A stretch of DNA of 64,000 nucleotides from Paragyromitra xinjiangensis. Its lineage: Eukaryota > Ascomycota > Pezizomycetes > Pezizales > Discinaceae. Position 1 is the first letter of the stretch. Each line of letters starts with the position of its first letter. Below are positions 1 to 11,301 of the stretch, piece after piece. The DNA lies in the NCBI GenBank assembly GCA_038503065.1, contig JBCAMK010000020.1, positions 620,001 to 684,000 of the forward strand. Reading direction: 5' to 3'. The position numbers and the translations under genes are program-made. Below the pieces are notes generated by a model that had not been told where the DNA came from, searched no databases, and saw only the letters and a program-made list of their open reading frames with translations.

Positions 1-3000
1 ATTTATTATCTGTTATATTAATCGACACATAGCTTTGCGTTTTCCGCAGAGAGATACGTGTTTCGTTGGATTTTCATACGGACGACCAGATACTTCGGAG
101 TTTTTCGGTCGACTGAGGGATCTGCGCTTTTGCATACTGCTTCTGTGTTGTTTCCTCCATCTAATAATAGGCCAGGTTTCGTGGGTCAGCTAGAATACAC
201 TTGCGTGCTTCGGAAGAAACATCCTTTTCTGCCACCTATGTGGGTTGTGCATGTGCGTTCTTCGACAGTTGTGTTTTTTTTTCTTTTTCCTCTCTCTTTT
301 CATTCTTTCCCTTTGCACGGGTTTTTTTCCTGACTAACTGCAAAACATCGGACGAAGCAAACGTGTCGGTCTCAGTTTTGTTGTGGCTATGGAGGCTGGT
401 ATGCGTCATCTGCCAGCGGTGGCCAGCGTGGCTAATGCAGCTAAAGGTGGCGGAGGGCGAGTCGAGTCGCTTGGCAAAACTAGCTTCGTACCTGAACATC
501 CCTGAGCAGCTGAAAACAAGACTTTTCCAGTCAGGGGAAATTTCTCGGAGAATTAAACGGAAGGCGACATACGGTTGAACGGTGGAGAGGGAGGGGGGGC
601 AATTGGCTAGGCGTTCTACACATCGCAATTGATCGCACCTGGGGGGGTGGGGGGGCGCAGGAGATGCAGCATTAGCCGCAATTCGGCGTCACTGGATTGG
701 GAGGAGAGGAGAAGGAATACGGGAGGGTGGGAGAGGAGAGTAGACGGTTGAAGCGAGAAGAGGATGGTGGTGATGCAGTCGAGACGATGAGCATGAGGCC
801 AAGTGTCGATAGAAGGGAGATTATTACGTTGCACGTGTCGCTGTTATGATTGTTTTGATTTGCTATGGAGGGTATCGATAAGGTTGGGGGGTGGAAACAG
901 ACTGTCCTCTCCGGCTGTCTCAAGACCTCGTCCGTGCTTTTGCAGATTTCGCTTGCACTTACACTTAAGACGGATTTGCTATGGCAACTATTTACAACTC
1001 AACCATGCGCTTGCGCAATCTGAGTCCTATTTGGGATCTTTAGCAAGTTCAGATGTACTTAAAATTTCATTCACGCACATCGTTGGGTGTCCACGGCCCC
1101 AGGATTATATTTCAGCTGTCATGGTTAAACGTTGTCGTGCAAGACTCCGAGGATGACCGTTTGATCCCAACATGAAACGCGACTAAAAGGGAGCACGGAT
1201 CACAAGGTGACGGCGGTTGCGAGAACTTGGTGGGAATGCTCCGAACGACGGCCGCCCCCAGGTTCGACACCGTTTCCTCGGTTCTGCATAGGATCGTTCG
1301 GTCTGCAGGGTGTTGCATACATACGTTTTGCCCCCGAGGCCTCTCGTCAGTCCAGTCCAGTCCGCCTCGCCCTCCCCCTCTCACTCTCTCCCGGTTCCGC
1401 CATTGCTGCCGAGTTTCATCCTTTGCCTTGGTTCTGCTGTGTATGAATGATTCTTTCCTTTTTCAACTTCTCCTCACTTAGGTGTCTACGCAGCAGGAGC
1501 AGGAGCAGGAGCAGCAGCAGCAGGAGCAGGATCAGAAGCAGAAGCAGCAGCAGCAGAAGCAGCAGCATTGCCTTAACGTGTCTGATGGTGATGATGATGA
1601 TGACGATGATGTACTGCTCCAGTATGATAGCTCGTACCTAACCTGCCACGGTTTGCTACATCTGCACTGCTACTTAATTTTGCTATAGATGCCTCCCATA
1701 TTTTGTCACGCGAGGTACGGCTGCGGGGGACCTGTACGTTAATTGGATTAGACGCACACATGCAGAGCGCAGGAACGGTTTTGAGCTGACGGCGGACCGA
1801 CCGACCATCAACCCAGGCAAGGCTTTTTCTTTTGCGACATGTCCGTACTGCTGGGTAAGGCTTTTCTAATTCGCCACTATGACGACTACTCTCCAAATCT
1901 CCACGTTTTGCGTACCTTAGCTAGAAGAATACAGTAGCTTCATACCACAGTCGATGACCCCCCCCTCGTTCGCCTCGAGTCATGTTCCGAGGCTGCGATG
2001 GCCCACAATTATCGGCCCACTCCTGCTGCTGTGCTCCACCGTATGCTGTATGATAGGAATGCCAGTCCGAATTATTTGCAGGCCCAAATTTACTGTCGTC
2101 GCGCACTTGGAACGGGCAACCGCGCTATCCTTTTTTGGCGAGAATTATTGCAGGGGTCCATCAACCCCAACCCAATCATCAAGAACTATCACGTACTCCA
2201 AACAAAGTGGCACATCAAACAAAAACCCCCGTCCAACGAATCGCGTCGCTGGATTGCCACTCGAGGCGACGCTTACCAGCTGAAAAGATACTCTAAGGCC
2301 CCAAGCGGTCAGAGTGCAAGGATTCGTCCCTCAGTCCCCACAAAGGCAGAAAAAAATAATTAATGATAATATGATTTCAGCCTAGACGCAGCCGTCTAGC
2401 CATGAAATCCAATGGAGAGGAGACGACGAGCAGAATCTACAGGCCAGGAAGACGAAATTGGTGGGTGTTCGGACCAAACCTCGCCGAAATCTCGAGACGT
2501 TCGTTGAGAACGAAATAGCAGGAACAGTACGTCCACCATCGTTTTCCCACAAGGTACATTGTTTTCTGATCTTCCCCGTAATAACCGTAAGTACCACCAA
2601 TACGATTTCTGCAATATCTCGCCCCCCTCCATCCCTCAGTCCCCACCCCTTTTCTCCGTTATTCCAAGTTTCCAAGGTATGGGCAGCTGCTGAAAATTGC
2701 ATGCTTCTCGCAGCCATACGCAGGAACCAGACATGTAACTAATCTGGAGCTGCAAGGTACCCTTCACTTAAATGACAGAAGAAGAAAAAACAGTCCCAAT
2801 AGCAGGTGGGCGGGGCGATGAAGGTAATCTGGCACCCAAGATCCTCCTCGGGGAGGGACACGGAAATATGCATATGGAGGAAGTATGTCCGCCTAGCTCG
2901 CCGCCGCCTCCGGCGTAACGGCTTTCGCGGTCCTGCGTCCTTTGGGGCACTGTGGGTAGCATCCAATGATGGAAAATGCCATCTTCACATGCGACATGAG

Positions 3001-3630
3001 GGAGAAGATGATCCAGGCTCTACCCCGGGGTTTCTTTGGTCTCAGAGCGAGAGATCATCTCGGAGCACATTTTTATTTTAATTTATTGGGGCGGATTTAG
3101 TATTGGGAGGGGGAAGGGTGGGAGGCTTTTGTTTTTGTTTTTCTTTCCTTTTTACTATTTATCCTTTATCTTTTAATTCCTATTATCTCACTTTTGACTT
3201 ACTACTCTCTATGGACAAGTCCGAGAGTTGGGGGGGTAAGAACGGGGCCCGCCCACACTTGCGCAAAGAGGATTTGCAGGACTGTGAGGGGTTCATTTTG
3301 TATGGCACGAAAAGAGGCCGTAATCAAAGAGGGGTCTGCTTGGAGCGTATAGTAGGGCCGGAACATGGATTTGCCCAACTGGCCTACCGAGGAGCAGGCA
3401 GAGAAGATGAGGAAGGGAAGACTCAAGACTTGCAAGTGAGCACGAGCTAGGAGCTACCGCTGGTCCATCCACCACTGTGCACCCATGCTTGATATCCCTC
3501 CAGATTTCCGTCCACTCAGCTCAGCCGGTCACCCTCCATCAGATATGTCCTAACAGCACCTTGCTCCGGGACATCCCAGCCTCTTGATGGCCCGTGAGCT
3601 TCTACGCATCCTGAAAAAGACATTTCTTCA
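1..3630. other. Gene-free or unresolved left flank
   Basis: I see no gene I can support here. Open frames are short, overlap on both strands and have no recognisable domain. The stretch contains G-rich and A/G-rich low-complexity DNA (about 580-760), a CAG/GAG and GAT repeat block near 1.5 kb, and T/C-rich tracts. It may include distal promoter DNA of the gene at 4.03 kb. Confidence 0.4.
1491..1609 (+). repeat. CAG/GAG trinucleotide tract followed by a GAT tract
   Basis: An imperfect run of CAG, GAG and AAG triplets (about 1491-1568) is followed by a GAT/GAC run (about 1584-1609). On the + strand one frame reads as Gln/Glu-rich then Asp-rich sequence. It is preceded by a pyrimidine-rich acceptor-like site (cacttag at about 1475-1481). 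No ATG start or partner exon was found, so I call it a microsatellite and not a gene. Confidence 0.6.
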
Positions 3631-4026
3631 TTTATAAAGTCCCGTCGTCCTCTCTCCCGCACTCCCTTTCCCTTCTCGGCTCCTTTCACTCTCCCTCTGT
3701 TTCGATCTCCCCCCCTCCCTCTTCGTCATAAGTCCCGGCACTCTGTCTACGTTCTTTGTTGTTTTGCTCTATCGTCTTTCTTTCTTTAGTACTAGCTGCG
3801 GCTTCTTCCTCTTCCTTCTCCTCTTCCCCTCTTCTTCCTCCCCCCCCCCCCCACTCTTCTTCTTATATCTCTTCTTTATCCTCTTCGTCATCCTCCTTCA
3901 CCCTCATATCACTCCATCCACTCTCCTCTCCCCCCCACCACCACCTTCTTCTCTCCCTCTATAGTCGTCGCCACTCTCTACTACTTCCATAACGAACTAC
4001 TTCCAATACTAGTCGTTCTTTCATAT
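3631..4026 (+). promoter_or_regulatory. TATA box and long CT-rich leader of the 4.03-kb gene
   Basis: A TATAAA element lies at about 3633-3638. It is followed by roughly 340 nt that are almost pure pyrimidine on the coding strand, ending just before the ATG at 4027 and including a run of 13 C at 3840-3852. TATA followed by a CT-rich tract is a typical core promoter and leader of strongly expressed filamentous-fungal genes. The transcription start itself cannot be placed. Confidence 0.6.
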
Positions 4027-5064
4027 ATGTCGAGAATGCCTGCTCTTCTGTTGCCAGATACAGCAGCACCCTTTGCGCCTCGTTCCCCTCCTACTGTTGT
4101 ACTAAACACAACTGTCGATCCATGGCTGACCGCCACTCTGAAACGGATTAATCGCATCAAGCGACCTCTAAACAGTGTACCTCAGCACATGAAGTGTTTA
4201 ACTGAAACCCTATCTCAAGCCTCGGCGATCTGGAATCTCTGCAGTCTCATGGTAGCACGCGCGCCCGAAGCAGACCTCGAAAGACATGACCACCCTCTTC
4301 TGGATGCTCTCTTCCGGTATCAACTCATTCACATTCAGGCATATGTCGTCCACATCGATTTGGTTTTGTCAAACGAGATCGCCTTTAAGCTTTCAACAGA
4401 GACAATAAAAGATCTTATCGAGTATCACCAAGATATTTTTCTTGTGGATCAAGCGGCAACCACCTGGCACTGGACCGAAAAAGATACGCAGATGAAGAGG
4501 TTGCATGAGGAATTTGTTCAGACGGTCAACAAATTCGTTTATCGAACAGATGCAGTTGCGTTGGAGGGTATGGAGGATGACGGTGCTGGCGAATTACTCT
4601 GCGGGCGGAGTGATGATGTAAGAAACCTCGTGATGGGATTCTTTCTACCCTTGTTGCCGCCTCCACCGAGAATCGTGGACGTTGTGCGTGCCCCTCCTCC
4701 TCTGCTACCCAGCTCGCCTGGAACAGCGAATTGGTGGTCGCCAACCCCACCTGCTCCGCCGCCATCACTACCACCTCCTCCTCCGGTCGAGGCTTGGAGA
4801 ATACTCCCCTCAAGCCCCGATACGGACAGTCCACCCACTTCAAATTCGGGGTCTTATCCGTCGATCTGGAGCTCTATGGGTATGTCGGATATGCCCAACA
4901 TGGGCTCGCATACGCAACAACAGCAGTATTCTCAGCCGCCTTCACACCAACTTCCGTTGGCACAGCTTCCGCTTCCGAGCTTGTTGGCCCAACAGTGCAG
5001 CACTGGCAGTGGATTTGGTGGTTTCGGCTGGGATAGGTACCAAGAATATGCGACAACCATGTGA
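4027..5064 (+). CDS. Hypothetical protein, helical N-terminus and Pro/Gln-rich C-terminus
   Basis: This is an uninterrupted frame of 345 residues that I do not recognise. Residues about 30-180 look globular and helical, with alternating hydrophobic and charged residues and several Trp and His. Residues about 200-345 are low-complexity: proline runs, Ser/Thr, a Gln run, and a Gly/Phe-rich end (GSGFGGFGWDRYQEY). No signal peptide or membrane segment is visible. The ATG at 4027 follows a CT-rich leader; a second ATG lies at codon 4. Such a layout, a small folded domain plus a disordered tail, is seen in fungal regulatory proteins, but nothing identifies a function. A GT-AG pair at 4618 and 4712 could remove 95 nt and switch the tail to another long frame (see findings), so the C-terminus is less certain than the N-terminus. 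Confidence 0.65.
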   Translation: MSRMPALLLPDTAAPFAPRSPPTVVLNTTVDPWLTATLKRINRIKRPLNSVPQHMKCLTETLSQASAIWNLCSLMVARAPEADLERHDHPLLDALFRYQLIHIQAYVVHIDLVLSNEIAFKLSTETIKDLIEYHQDIFLVDQAATTWHWTEKDTQMKRLHEEFVQTVNKFVYRTDAVALEGMEDDGAGELLCGRSDDVRNLVMGFFLPLLPPPPRIVDVVRAPPPLLPSSPGTANWWSPTPPAPPPSLPPPPPVEAWRILPSSPDTDSPPTSNSGSYPSIWSSMGMSDMPNMGSHTQQQQYSQPPSHQLPLAQLPLPSLLAQQCSTGSGFGGFGWDRYQEYATTM

Positions 5065-7800
5065 CTGCCGGAAACGCTAGGGAAAGCTGGGGAAAGATCA
5101 CTGGTGGAAGGCGATGTTTCTGAGAAAAGTTGGAGCTGGCATTCACGAGACCGAAAAGAAACGGGAGGAACGAGGAGATACGACAACGACGATGAGACAT
5201 GACGAGGGCTATATCACCATTTTCTTCAAATTGTTTTATCAGATATACGGGGATTTTGCGAGCGATCGCACGGACGGAACCGAGGCAATAACACCGAACT
5301 ACGATACACACACTCCTCTCAAAACAACACTGAAAAATTTGTATTATCACTGGGCGGTCAATTTGATTTTTTGTTTGGGCTTTTTATTTTGTTTATTTCA
5401 TTAGCGATCGGTTGGGCGGGCGGTCGGCGGTCAAGCGTTGTCTTTTTTTTCCCTTTGTACACTGTTTGTTTAGCGTTGCGTATGTTTTTTCGAGCGTTGT
5501 TTTTTCCTGATTTATTAGCAAGCGTTGCTTTTTTTGGTTTGATTAATGCTTTTTCGTTACAGTCATCGTGGGTGGTTTGCAATCTGAAATTTTATTAAGA
5601 CGGTCGCAGCAATGCCGGAAAACAAAAAAAAAGAAAGGAGAATATGGGACAGACCCGATTACTGGAGAATTGGGTCTTTTGTATCTTTTGTATTTCTCTT
5701 TCTCCTTTGTAGTTTATTTGATCGTTCCTATTTAGGCTCGATTAGTTGTTTTTCACTTTTTTGATACTTCTTCGGAAGCTTCCCCTCGTTGACCTTTCTT
5801 CTCTTTGTCTATCAATTTGTGGATCATTATCCTTTTCTTATCTTTCTTTCTTTCTAGGGAAGGCAATAGGGTGGCAAGCAATCTGGATTACGGGGGCACA
5901 GAGGGGCATAGCGTGGATTTCTTTGGTTTCTTTGGTTTCCGTTTTCATTGGGATATATATCAGGATATGATCTTTTTCTTTCTTCACTTCTTACCCTCGT
6001 TTTTGCACATATTAGCTATTTTTTATTTTATTTATTTTTGCGAGCAAGCGAGTTTTTTATTTTTTTAGTGTTGCTTTTTTTCTTCTCTTTTTCTCGTTTT
6101 TTTATTATCGTCGATTGTTATATCGCTGAATGAGGTCTGCACATACAGAATGTCTTTTTCGCAGGCGGCGGGGTAGGAGAGGGGATCGAGATCTACGAGG
6201 GGAACATGGAACAACAAGGAGGAGGAAAATGGGGACTGGGAGGTGAAACTGGCTTTCTTTACTCTTTTCGGGGGGTCTTTCTAGTTCTTGTTTTTCTCGT
6301 CTGTTTTCCCCACTCTCTTTCATTCCTTTCTGGCCAGTCAAAGCAAGAGCGACGAGATTTGTATATCTTTGTACGTATCTAACCAATATGGCTCTCTGTT
6401 TATCTTCTCTCATGAATGTCCTCATCGCATGGGGGCGGAAGTGAAGTGAAGGGCTTAGAGAGACCGAGGCCTTAATGCAATGTAAATTCGAAGTTCGCGC
6501 ATGATTAATAGCTATCTCCCTCTGCTTGCTGGTTATCTCCAGAATGTGCATATACCATACTGATCACCCACATGACCTGATTTCTGGGCTTTTCTTGGTA
6601 TTTTTTTGAGGGGTGCTCGATGCTCTTTGTGGGTTAGGCAGAGTTGGGCGTGTTTCTGGTTCTAGGGATGGGGTCTTTCGATCGTTCTGTTTTGCAGATT
6701 TCGAGACAGCAACCCGTGACCAGATCGCCGAAATATGAGGCCTCAATTTTTGCAGAGTCCGTCTACTTGAAAGTGGTGAGAGCAGTGAGTTCGTATGGTT
6801 CGATTACCAACATCTCATTGATATTTTATATTTCATTTTTGTTTTGTTTTGTCTTGTCTTGTTTCGGAGCGTCCAAGGGTTACGGTTGAGGAGCTCGTGA
6901 TCGCGGAGCCTTTTTTTTTTTTTTGCCTTCTGTGTTTAAAAAAAACGTTCGGTCTGGGCATCCTACATGAATCCCAGGATCATGGGGGTTTCGGCGTGCA
7001 GCGAGATCATGGATTATGACTCGCAGAGAAGGGAACAGAACCACAGAACCCCGGTACTTGATCAATGTCAACAACGATGTTCGCTTCGGATGAAACCCGC
7101 AGAGATAGCTTTTTCCACGATGAGCGATTGGCATATGTTCCGAAACCCCACAATCACCTTGCGGGGGGGTACTGGGGGGGGTTTTCTTCCCTCTGATAAA
7201 CACTTTCCCTTCCAGGGGCCAGGGCCAGGCCCAGCCACAACAAAAATACACCAGAGGAAAGGAACGGAAAGGAAGGAAGGCTGAACGATCGTCTATCTTG
7301 CTTTTGCCCTTGACATGACAGGACCGCGTGCTGACTGGTGCGCTGAGGCTAAATAGACGGGTAATGTACGTATCGTTGTGGAGGGCTTGTGGAGTACATG
7401 CTGATTTGATATATTCTATTGGATTAGATTGCTCCTTCTGACAGGGCCAGCATCCGATAACACGCAGAGCCATTCAGAAACCCCCCATACGTATAAATAA
7501 ATACAGAAGGTCGGGACACAATGGGGAACGATCACTCCACGTGCACCTCCCACCAATTGCTGCGAAGACCTGTACCAGCCATGTATATTTTACACAACCA
7601 AAATAAATAATAATGAAGGAAAAAAAGAGGGTGGGAAAAAAATAAAATAAAATTCAATGCAGATAAACAACAAGGTCGGGGAGTATTCTCACGCATATGT
7701 ATGTGCATCCCAGGCCCCTCCCCCCTTAGGCTCCCTTCGATCTCCCCCCCACAACACACGACAAAAAATAAAACGGTCAGTTCCACCCAATAACGCCTTC
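5065..7800. other. T-rich intergenic DNA, no gene seen
   Basis: The first part (about 5.2-6.1 kb) is strongly T-rich on the + strand and probably includes the 3' end of the preceding gene. The remainder holds homopolymer A/T tracts and short overlapping frames without domains. I see no supportable gene. Confidence 0.4.
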
Positions 7801-7810
7801 TCCGAGAAGC

Positions 7811-8026
7811 ATGTTCTCGGACTCTGATCCTCCATCTACCACGACCACAGATACCACCCTTCCAATGATCCCCTCCTCTCCAGCTCCGAGATCAAGTCGT
7901 CGGTCCAGTATCACCGATCCGGCGGTATTCTCCGCAGTCGAACTGCTGCTGGGGATCGGGAACAAGTTGACACTGTGGAGTACTCGGCCTGCTGATGCAA
8001 GACTCGAAGACAGATCCCCGAACTGA
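7811..8026 (+). CDS. Possible small or first-exon ORF, unrecognised
   Basis: An ATG-initiated frame of 71 codons begins with a Ser/Thr/Pro-rich segment and continues with a short hydrophobic stretch (FSAVELLLGIGNKL). The opposite strand is also open over the same bases, so the coding strand cannot be decided. No domain is recognised. It could be a short protein, a first exon, or chance. Confidence 0.15.
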   Translation: MFSDSDPPSTTTTDTTLPMIPSSPAPRSSRRSSITDPAVFSAVELLLGIGNKLTLWSTRPADARLEDRSPN

Positions 8027-8257
8027 CTGCATTTCAAAGGAGCTAGGTCAGGCATTTGTTCTATTCACATTGCATGACAAAGGTATGCATCTGTGCGAAG
8101 TTCCTCAAGCCGGGGGTAGCCGGCAACCGGTGATGAAACCGGAGAAGTATCGACGTGTAAACAGACGAACAGTGACTTACTGGATACGAAGCTTGCAGGG
8201 CTGCGGGTGCTCCAGTTTGTAAGAGACAGTCGTAGGGTCCGAGTGTCCGGCCCCGTT

Positions 8258-8558
8258 CTAGAACTGGAGAAGACAGCTGAAAGAATCCCCACCTCTGGTT
8301 GGATGGATTCGAGCAACTGCGGAAAAAAAAATATTAGCAAACCTCAGTTTGGTTGACAAGATGTAGGCATTTGCGTATAAAGCCACCTACCTGCACCGCC
8401 GTACGATGCCCTGGATGAGTGGCCCTGACACATTGTTTCTTTTTCGCGAGTTTGATATTCGGCTCGAGTTGATTCGTCGAGACTAGTGACGTAAGGATCT
8501 AGTGGAAATGTCGTCTGATTTTCAATCAGTAGTTGCTGATAAACATTGGGATTGTAAA
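8258..8558 (-). CDS. Possible terminal exons of an unrecognised spliced gene
   Basis: On the minus strand an exon-like block (8391-8558) is open for 56 codons. It is flanked by an acceptor preceded by a pyrimidine tract (ending 8559) and a GTAGGT donor. A 74-nt intron (8317-8390) with a TGCTAATA branch site and a T-run before CGCAG leads to 8316, after which the frame ends at a TAG at 8258-8260. A further 74-nt intron-like interval (8559-8632) starts with GTACAT. The translation has ordinary charged and hydrophobic composition but matches no family I know. A second frame through the same junctions also stays open, down to a further GTAAGT donor, so even the frame is uncertain. It could be a decayed gene. 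Confidence 0.2.
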
Positions 8559-8632
8559 CTGCGTGAAAGTAGAAGTATTTAATATTTCCAAGTCACGGCT
8601 TTTATGGGGGTCTTTTTTTCCACCATATGTAC

Positions 8633-9587
8633 CTCTATAGCTTTGTGTAATTATACCCAGAGAGGTGCGCGCGTTTGATTGAGCAGGTTTGAGGACCTTG
8701 ATGGTGCGCTGGGGCTAGCCTCGCTAATATATATAGCAAGTTTCACACGAACGAGCTTTTGGCGGCCGTACTCAGACTGATAAGGTTGTTTTGGATTTAT
8801 GTAGAGTATTGCTCTAGGTTTAACACTGGAGACGGAATATGCGATTTCGACCTGGCCCAGGGAGGTTGACTGCCTCGATCCCTGAAGGTCAAGGATAAGG
8901 CTACGGGGGTTCTAATACAAAAAGACGTCTCGAGTCTTGACTGAGGCAACGATATTATTTGGCTTCGTTGAGGTACATGTACATGTCTATGTACTCGAGG
9001 TACCAGGTTGTATATCAGTTCTTGGCTAAATATAACTTCCCCCCGATAGTAATCCTAATGTCGCAATCTACCTCATGATCTTGAGGCATTTGTAGAAAAC
9101 GGTGTACGCAAAACCCTAACCCTGACATGTTGGTGGCTCACACGGACCATGGTACGTGTAGCTATAACGTGATTTTGCTGTCGGAGTGCGCGAGACAGGT
9201 TGCAAAGGTGTCTCAAGCTTTGAGACATGTATAAGACGACCTCATATAGACTATCGCCGGTAACCGCTCTAAAACGGCAAGTACACTTAACAAACTAGTG
9301 ATGCTGGGCTACAATGCTCCGATCACTCGAGGTTTGTTGAAACTCGAATCTAATAATTTGTATGCGGTGCTACTGTCGGAGTTTTTATTATCTGCGCTCT
9401 ATATGCGGAATACCTAGTTTATCTTATTGTGCTACAATTGTCAAGTTTGTAGTGGTCCTCCTTGAAACAGAGTAGACACCCTCTATGAGAACCATCTAAA
9501 ATATCCCCGAAATACTAAGCAATGAGAAGGGCTGATCATATGCCTCCTCCTATATTTATGGTCTTAAGCCCCCACTCCTCTTATAGC
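8633..9587. other. Intergenic, no gene seen
   Basis: There are no long frames. A short CCCTAACCCT motif occurs at 9114-9123, too short to be called a telomeric repeat. This is the 3' flank of the dehydrogenase gene, which ends at 9588. Confidence 0.4.
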
Positions 9588-11301
9588 CTAAACCCGAAAT
9601 ATAACCTTCTGTACCTGCATTCTATTAAAGATATCGTAGCCTTCTTCCGCCTCGGCCAGGGGCATGATTTTTTCCGCCATGAATCTATAAAGCCATAAGT
9701 ATTTCTCAAACTCGGCAGCACCTCATTTGATGGCATAGCTTACCCTAGCAAGTGTGATTTCTTTTTCAGAAGCTCTAAGGCTTCAGGGAATACTGCTCGA
9801 ACAGGACATCTCCCGAATTGAATTCGGATGTTTTTATTGTATGCATCGGCTCCTGAGAATGGGATCTGCTCAGTGGAATAGTTATCGTTGGTATTGTAAT
9901 AGCTTATTGCTTTGACGTGAGTATTCCATGGAACTTTCTCACCTCTCCATTATGAACCCCAACACTACTTATAATCCCCCAAGGCCTGATAACATCATAA
10001 GCCATTCCCAGCGCCGGGCTATTCCCCACAACCTCCAACACTACATCCGCTCCGCGTCCTTCGGTAGCGTCTAGAATTCTCTGCTTAAGGGTTTCCTTGT
10101 CAGTGACAAAGTTGAGTGGTTCCGCTCCGAGTGACTTTGCTAGTTCGAGACGAGATGGGATGGAGTCAATCGCGAAGATGTGTTTTGGGTTGAGGGAGGT
10201 TGCTGCGATGAGAGCACATAGTCCGACGGGACCGCAGCCGATTAGAACTACTGTGGTTTCGGAACGCTGGGTGGGTGTGAGGTGGGTGAAGCCGTTTTTG
10301 GCGGCGAAGTAGCCCCTAGGATGAGTTTTAGCTTGTATGCTTCCTAGGTTTACGTTTGTAGAAGTATTGGGAGATTACGTTGGAAACTATAATTCAGTTC
10401 GGTTAGCATGCGTTCCTAGAGAGATGTCAGTAGTCCTTAGGAGACTTGCTATATCTGCCATCAAAACCTGAAATTTTAGTTAGAAAAGATTTCCATGTGT
10501 GTAACAAGTGTGTTATTAATTGTACTTACTACTATCTCCTCTGGTATCTCAGGTGGTGCAAGGAAGAGAGTTCCATCAGCAAGAGGAACCCGTACCTTTT
10601 TTCGATCAGCCTATTGCAGTAAAAAGGATGATTATTGATCAAAAGAGCTTACGTATTCGGCCTGCCCGCCATCTAGTTTTTCGCACCCAAAAAGCAGCGA
10701 TTTCTCACATCTCGATGTTTGTCCGTTTTTGCAGTAAAAACAGTCTAGACTATTCTCCCATCTTAAAACCAGCAATTCAATTCTGATAACGGATTATACG
10801 TAATTGCAACGTACCACAAGGCATGGCCAATGGAATAACTGAAATAAAAAAATAAACCTACCACGAAGCAGTAAATGGAGCAACGACTTTATCGCCTTTC
10901 TTAAACCGTTTCACATCTGCACCAATCTCCGTGACTTCTCCAGTGAATTCATGACCCTGCATAGAGCTCGTTAGAGATTTTCCCGCCTCTTTCCCGCATC
11001 GCCTAGATCGATTCCCAAGAAAATTATAGGCAAACTTGCCATGATAAAACCAGCCTCGCTTGCCTGATGGCCTCGAAACACATGGAGCTCACTATCTCAT
11101 CACATTTGCTTAGATCAGTAATCATTTTGCTCCCCCCCACAGAAAAGCGAACTGTGTGATCAAAACTGACCTTCCGCAGAGTGCCGTGTATGAAACCTTG
11201 ATGACCACATCTGTGGGATCCACAATCCCAGGAATGGGTCGATCCTCAACGGCAACTCTGTGTGGTCCTTTGAAAATAACTGCTTTCATGGTTTTTGTCA
11301 T
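9588..11301 (-). CDS. Zinc-dependent alcohol dehydrogenase (MDR family), 10 exons
   Basis: This is an NAD(P)-dependent medium-chain dehydrogenase/reductase of 352 aa. My model on the minus strand joins 11301-11171, 11091-11040, 10956-10862, 10749-10653, 10595-10530, 10467-10450, 10386-10379, 10315-9943, 9865-9744 and 9684-9588, and it closes exactly in frame. Visible landmarks are the catalytic-zinc Cys42 (ALCGSELH), the GHE motif (His63-Glu64), a structural-zinc cluster C-x2-C-x2-C-x7-C at 93-107, and the Rossmann GxGxxG at 182-187 (IGCGPVGL). Introns are 57-112 nt. Those at 10957-11039 and 10387-10449 start with GCAAGT (GC-AG introns). Exons 6 and 7 are only 18 and 8 nt, yet together encode the conserved LMADI-FPT segment before GYFAAKNGF. 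No in-frame stop or frameshift is present, so it looks functional. The exact alcohol or aldehyde substrate cannot be read. Translation could instead start at codon 5 (11289). Confidence 0.88.

Noticed and set aside
1482..1688. Gln/Glu- then Asp-rich frame
   Set aside because: It lacks an ATG and consists of triplet repeats. No partner exon with a matching donor was found, so it is treated as a microsatellite.
6105..6551. 148-codon minus-strand frame
   Set aside because: Low-complexity Arg/Ser/Glu from A/G-rich DNA, with no domain or splice context. It probably lies in untranslated or intergenic DNA.
9114..9123. CCCTAACCCT motif (also TTAGGG-like motifs near 43.74 and 45.31 kb)
   Set aside because: Fewer than two full telomeric units each, expected by chance, so no interstitial telomere claim.
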